In this document: piece by piece, positions 59,826 through 64,000 of the stretch
Layout of the letters: each line of letters starts with the position of its first letter
Position numbering within the stretch: position 1 is the first letter of the stretch
From: Emergomyces orientalis
Taxonomy: Eukaryota > Ascomycota > Eurotiomycetes > Onygenales > Ajellomycetaceae
DNA length: 64,000 nt
Direction: 5' to 3'
NCBI GenBank assembly: GCA_002110485.1
Contig: MOWL01000001.1
Span: 124,001 to 188,000 of the forward strand
Translations under genes and position numbers: made by a program
Notes under the pieces: model-generated
What the model saw: the letters and a program-made list of their open reading frames with translations, nothing else
The model's database searches: none
Told to the model about the DNA's origin: nothing

Positions 59826-61606
59826 TCATATAAACGCTTTCATAATCAAATTTCCATATACAACAATCATGAATACTGCCTTAATCTTGGAGTTGAGTTT
59901 TCCCATTTCACATGTCGGGACAGGTGCTGTTTGGCGTATTCTGCTCGACCGGCACTGTAACTCAAGCGGGTATTCGATTTCTCTCGCCAACCTTGTATTC
60001 AAGTTTGCAAAAGTATCTTGAAGTTCCAATTCATCTCCCATCGCCTCTCTGCGCCGTTTTCGCCTTCTAAAAACGAACGAGAGAGCTGCTATGATCAAAA
60101 TGGCGCCGACACGACATCCGACTCCGATACCAATTTTCGTCATGTTGCTCATACTGTTGCCTGGTTGGGGCGAAGGCCTGTTGTTTTCTTTGCTAACAGC
60201 AGTCTCGTTTTTTTCCAGAGGTGTCCAATGGCCGGACCAAGAGTGGGCGAATTGACCGTTGGGGTCAAAATACTCGATGGTGGTTGCACGATCAGGAATG
60301 TCCTGCAATTGCTCCCCCAGGGCCTGTCCACGTAGACCTGGCCCAGGTGCCTGCCCAAGCCAGCTCACTTCGGTGAACCAGTTTCGTCCGAGGAAGGTAG
60401 CCTGGAGAAAAGCGCGTCCCAGGCGGTAGTAGTCGCCTGGCATAGGTGTGAACGCCTTACATGGGAAGTAGGACCTTGGGGAGCCGCTGATTTATAGGGC
60501 TCTCGAGAGTGAGGTTCAATAGTGCGAAAGGCACTTTGATAACCACCTCTGTCGTTTTTCCAATTGCAGGAGGAAATGTGAAACTGAGATAAGTTGGCGA
60601 GGTAGTAATTCATTCGAAAGGGGATCATCTGTGTTCCATAGAAAGTACCCTGTACCTGGGTCCATGGTAACAGGGAGAAGTTTTGCTATCGCCTCACATG
60701 TATTGGATGGTAAATGGAGGTAAGGTACAGTTGGATCAGGCATAAATAACAGTGTCTCCTGAGTCGATGTGTTGCTCAGAAGCAAGCCATTCTTGGAATC
60801 GAAAGGGAAAGGAGAAGCCCCCGTTTCCACCCCAATACCGATGTCCAAAAAGGCAATTGATTGGTCGGGAAATGTCGTGTGCGGCCCAATGATTCTGCCC
60901 TTGTCATATCCACCAAAAACCAAAGATCCACCGTATTTGTGGGCAACGGATCCGATGTGCAACCCGTATGAATAGGAGGGTATAACGCCCTGATCATACA
61001 GCCCGCCCGGGAACATATGAGCATCATACGTTCCTACTTCCGTGCTGCTTTTTGAAAACTCTTGTATCGTCTTCCTTCCGCCGAGGGAAAGCTGTCCAAG
61101 CAAGGGGCCCCTGGTCTTGCCGTTGGGCATTGTTATTGTGGCATTGTTCACCGTCACAAGGCTAGAGTTCCAAACCGTCTGCCCATTTATTGTCATCGCT
61201 TGTATATTGAACGGACAACCTCCGCTGGTTTGATTTATAGCGGCGCTGTCGAACGATTCCAGCAATTGTATAGGAAAAGCTGATTTTCCCTGCAGAATCC
61301 AAACACCTTTGTTTCCGCATTCACCTTTAGGAAATGGATCGCAGGCTGGGTGACAAGATATAAGAAGCGTAGTCGCCTTCAAGAAACAGGTCGACTTCGT
61401 CTTACTGTAGATGATATCTGATCTTTGGGTCGTTTCCGCCAACTTGCACTTTCACGGCTTGCCAGGGGCCATCGGGCCCATATGTTCTGGAGCTCCATGG
61501 AACTGCAAAACTGGCGCTCGCAGAGGTGACCGAGGATGATACCCACCACAGACATATTGCAACATGCAGGGCGGTACGACAAGATTCAGAATGCGTTTTG
61601 ACTATC
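59826..61606 (-). pseudogene. Broken pepsin-like aspartic protease with C-terminal membrane anchor
   Basis: On the minus strand a signal-peptide-like stretch (ICLWWVSSSVTSASAS) is followed by FAVPWSSRTYGPDGPWQAV, typical of the mature N-terminus of fungal membrane-anchored aspartic proteases. Later blocks fit the same fold: GQLSLGG, a GGSLVFGGYDKGRI strand, then VIKVPFALLNLTLESPI, DYYRLGRAFLQATFLGRNW and a membrane helix (IGIGVGCRVGAILIIAALSF) with an RRRKRRR stop-transfer. These blocks lie in different frames. There is an in-frame TAA at 61404-61402, a frame change near 61343, another near 60610 and a return near 60492. No GT-AG intron explains the changes. No in-frame ATG precedes the first block. 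I read it as a pseudogene; assembly error or strain-specific damage is the alternative. Such proteases process surface or secreted proteins. Confidence 0.65.
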
Positions 61607-62671
61607 ACAACTTGTCAGTAGTGATGGGGTCTAAGGTTAATGTTACGTACATACATGAAAATGCCTTCAATTCGTATGGTCACGGAGAGCCGAGATTTTT
61701 AGCTCAGGTGGGTCAAAAGATACATGGACGGAAAGTAGAGAGGTATTATAGTTGATTTGAAATGGGCGGATGATAAGGGCTGGAAATGAATGAGGGCTTT
61801 TCGTTCTATCCAGGAGTAAGGTTATACAGATATTTCTTATAAGCGATAAGCAACGCGCCCCTTCCCTCAGAACATCGCAGGGTGCCTTGCAACGAAAATA
61901 GATCGACAATCACCAGCATCACCAACAGCAGCAACCCTCAGCAACCCTCAAACAATGGGACTTGATTGGCTAATTTTGTCAGAGACGCAGCTGTAGCGGT
62001 TTTCGGATGCGCCCCAATCATCCGCTGCCGCTAAGTGGATGCCCAAAACTGTCAGCGCCGAGCCTTGGCCAATCACACCCAACATTAACCGCCTCAGCCT
62101 GCATGATGAACAGTCGATGCTTACGCAGTAATCTAGTAATATTAAGTACTCCGTAGTAGTACTAAAGGGGGGGTAAGCGTGAGAGCCTGGTGAGACACCA
62201 ACGTTTCCACTTCGCGGCAGGAAAATAAAGAGAGCTCTCATTTTCACGGAATCAAACACTTTTATAAGTAGTACTAGTAGTTGATGAAGGTATTCGGTTT
62301 GAATAAATCCGAAACTCAGCCTAACTCAGTTAGCTATACAGATTCTTGAGGTGTCTGCTGAAAAATCCCGTTCCCAAATGGAACCGAATGGACGAATATG
62401 CATCGACCTCCTCATTCACAGGTTGTCCGCAGCCAAGGGGTATTCTCACCCTCCAAACGCGTTGATTGGCTCGTCTGAATAAAAGTAAGCATGTTTCGGG
62501 GGGGAATTGTTTGGCTGTAGGTGTTCCAATGGCGCAAGTCCAGCTCAACATTATGATTCGCCCGTCTACCATGTATTTAGTTCAGACAGCCAGTATATTC
62601 TGTTAACATAACCTCTGCCCAGAATCGGACCCTTCTAGTACATATTTACTATATATTTTCTAATTGCCAAC
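61607..62671. promoter_or_regulatory. Divergent spacer, protease remnant / glycosyltransferase
   Basis: About 1.06 kb. A tandem duplication of CAGCAACCCT occurs at 61928-61949. The right end (62580-62671) is AT-rich and is the likely glycosyltransferase promoter. No open frame here has coding character. Confidence 0.5.
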
Positions 62672-63855
62672 ATGCAGTTCTGCCTTCAGCCTCCAGATGA
62701 CATCGAGCCTGGCCTTCAGAGGCGTCAGTTTACCTGGAAAGTTGCTCTTCGAACCAAGCATGTGCGTGGCCTCTCCGCCATCCTCCTCATCCTCGCTGGC
62801 TGTCAATTACTCTGGGTATGCCTTCGGACGCTTCCACATCCGCGGGTTCCAGTTGTGACGGAAACCAATCCTGGGGTCGACTGGTCGCAGTTCGCCTATG
62901 TACAATACACAACCCAGGAGACCTATCTCTGCAATTCCCTGATGATTTTTGAGACATTGCAACGGCTTCAGACAAAGCCAGATAGGATACTGATGTATCC
63001 GAATCACTGGTCAACGAATACCACAAATCCAAGCGCAATAGCTAGAATGCTACTTAAAGCACGAGACGAGTTTAACGTAAAGCTGAGGCCGATATCAGTT
63101 CTTCAGGCATCGTCAGATCAAACATGGGGTGCCAGCTTCACGAAGCTGCTTGCCTTCAACCAAACAGACTATCAACGGGTATTGAGTATTGATTCGGATT
63201 CCACTATACTTCAGGTGGGTATATTTTCAGTGGATGGTGGCTCTAGGAACTTTGTCCCTCATTGACATATATTTGCCTACAGTCAATGGATGAGCTTTTC
63301 CTCCTTCCCAGCGCCCCAGTAGCTATGCCAAGAGCATACTGGATGCAACCCGAGCAGAATGCCCTTACTTCTGCGCTTGTCCTCGTCGAACCGTCCGATG
63401 TTGAATTCTCCCGCATTACTGAGGCCATCAAAGAAAAGAATGCGCACGAATTCGACATGGAAGTCGTCAACAGTCTCTATAAGAATCACTGTCTTATTTT
63501 ACCACATCGACCGTACTTTCTAATATCTGGAGAGCTTCGTGGGAACGATCACTCCAGATATTTGGGTTCAGACAACGAAACTTGGGACCCAGAGAAAGTT
63601 TTCACGGAAGCGAAGATTCTCCATTTCTCAGACTGGCCTTACCCTAAACCTTGGTTGAATGCAACTGTTGACGAAACAAGTATTAGAATGCCGAAGTGTT
63701 CTATTAGGGTAACCGGGGACGAAGATTGTCGGAGTCGAAATATATGGCTCTCGCTCTATGAAGATTTCAGGGAAAGAAGAAAGGTAGTTCCCATCTCCCC
63801 AATGCACTTCCACAGAATCTAGCTAATGTACTTGCTGCAGAACGTTTGCGGGTGA
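62672..63855 (+). CDS. GT8-like Golgi glycosyltransferase (Gnt1 type)
   Basis: Three exons, 62672-63214, 63283-63783 and 63841-63855, encode 352 aa. A single hydrophobic segment at residues 33-52 after a short basic tail marks a type II Golgi membrane protein. The catalytic domain contains the DxD motif in RVLSIDSDSTI (Asp174, Asp176), which binds the nucleotide-sugar metal ion. The conserved MPRAYWMQPEQNALTSALVL follows in exon 2, and ILHFSDWPYPKPW lies near the end. The pattern fits the fungal glycogenin-fold family that includes Kluyveromyces Gnt1 N-acetylglucosaminyltransferase; the exact sugar and acceptor are uncertain. The last exon is only five codons (NVCG plus stop) and gives the family-typical RRKNVCG ending. 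Introns are 68 and 57 nt. Confidence 0.82.
63215..63282 (+). other. Glycosyltransferase intron 1
   Basis: 68 nt, GTGGGT donor, CTACAG acceptor with TTGAC branch-like site, phase 0 just after the DSD motif. Confidence 0.85.
63784..63840 (+). other. Glycosyltransferase intron 2
   Basis: 57 nt, GTAGTT donor, GCTAAT branch region, GCTGCAG acceptor; leaves a five-codon terminal exon. Confidence 0.75.
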
Positions 63856-64000
63856 GATGTTAGCTGAATCGATGAAGCACTCACAATCTGGCCGTATGTT
63901 TGGATATGAGATAGACTTTCATATAAAGACGAGATATATATCCCCACAGCACTCCTCGTGAGTTGAGAAGCGCAAAGCAATGGCCAGCGTCAAAGTCTGT

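Noticed and set aside
61343..61402. 60-nt GTAAGA...CCCAG intron in the protease
   Set aside because: It has acceptable ends, but removing it leaves the downstream frame off by one base and deletes residues that look ancestral.
1..64000. Secondary-metabolite cluster, CRISPR array, rRNA, complete transposon
   Set aside because: No polyketide or peptide synthetase, no regular repeat-spacer array, no rRNA-like block and no transposase or reverse transcriptase frame on either strand.

Overview
This 64 kb window is nuclear DNA of a filamentous ascomycete. The genes are intron-bearing and eukaryotic. Introns are mostly 54-216 nt, with GT-AG ends and CTAAC/CTGAC-like branch sites. The products (Mlp1/Tpr, Chk1, Atg2, TFIIE-beta, dynactin p27, Rib3) read like Eurotiomycetes, probably Onygenales (Ajellomycetaceae or relatives). 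That placement is inferred from protein style and AT-rich intergenic DNA, not from a search.

Layout. 0.8-2.8 kb: leucine-rich-repeat protein (+). 3.3-4.1 kb: MDP-1-type HAD phosphatase (+). 4.5-5.2 kb: dynactin p27 (+). 5.7-11.8 kb: nuclear-basket protein Mlp1/Tpr (-), divergent from TFIIE-beta (12.5-13.4 kb, +). 14.1-15.1 kb: riboflavin gene RIB3 (-). 16.6-18.6 kb: F-box/WD40-like protein (-). 18.9-20.6 kb: checkpoint kinase CHK1 (-), divergent from the APC/C E2 enzyme UBE2C/Ubc11 (21.4-22.2 kb, +). 24.6-26.8 kb: concentrative nucleoside transporter (-). 29.5-31.2 kb: adenylosuccinate lyase ADE13 (-). 32.2-34.3 kb: acyl-CoA synthetase (+). 34.5-36.4 kb: ADGF/CECR1-type adenosine deaminase (+). 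37.7-44.4 kb: autophagy lipid-transfer protein ATG2 (+). 48.7-53.3 kb: large serine-rich protein with two C-terminal membrane segments (+). 55.1-56.2 kb: small conserved-looking basic protein (-). 59.8-61.6 kb: a broken pepsin-like aspartic protease (-). 62.7-63.9 kb: GT8-like glycosyltransferase (+). I rebuilt the exons by hand from splice signals and reading-frame continuity. Every intact multi-exon model given here sums to a whole number of codons.

How the genes relate. Most are single-copy housekeeping genes with no operon-like logic. Two neighbourhoods stand out. CHK1 and UBE2C share a promoter with three ACGCG cores. A nucleoside transporter, ADE13 and an adenosine deaminase lie within 12 kb. 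The gene-poor stretches (22.2-24.5, 26.8-29.4, 44.4-48.7, 56.2-59.8 kb) are AT-rich or pyrimidine-rich and hold only remnants I could partly recognise.

I found no convincing new multi-gene system, secondary-metabolite cluster, CRISPR array, rRNA, tRNA or intact transposon. The most unusual points are at the level of gene structure: a GC-AG intron, a GAG acceptor forced by an in-frame stop, a NAGNAG acceptor and a multiply frameshifted protease gene.
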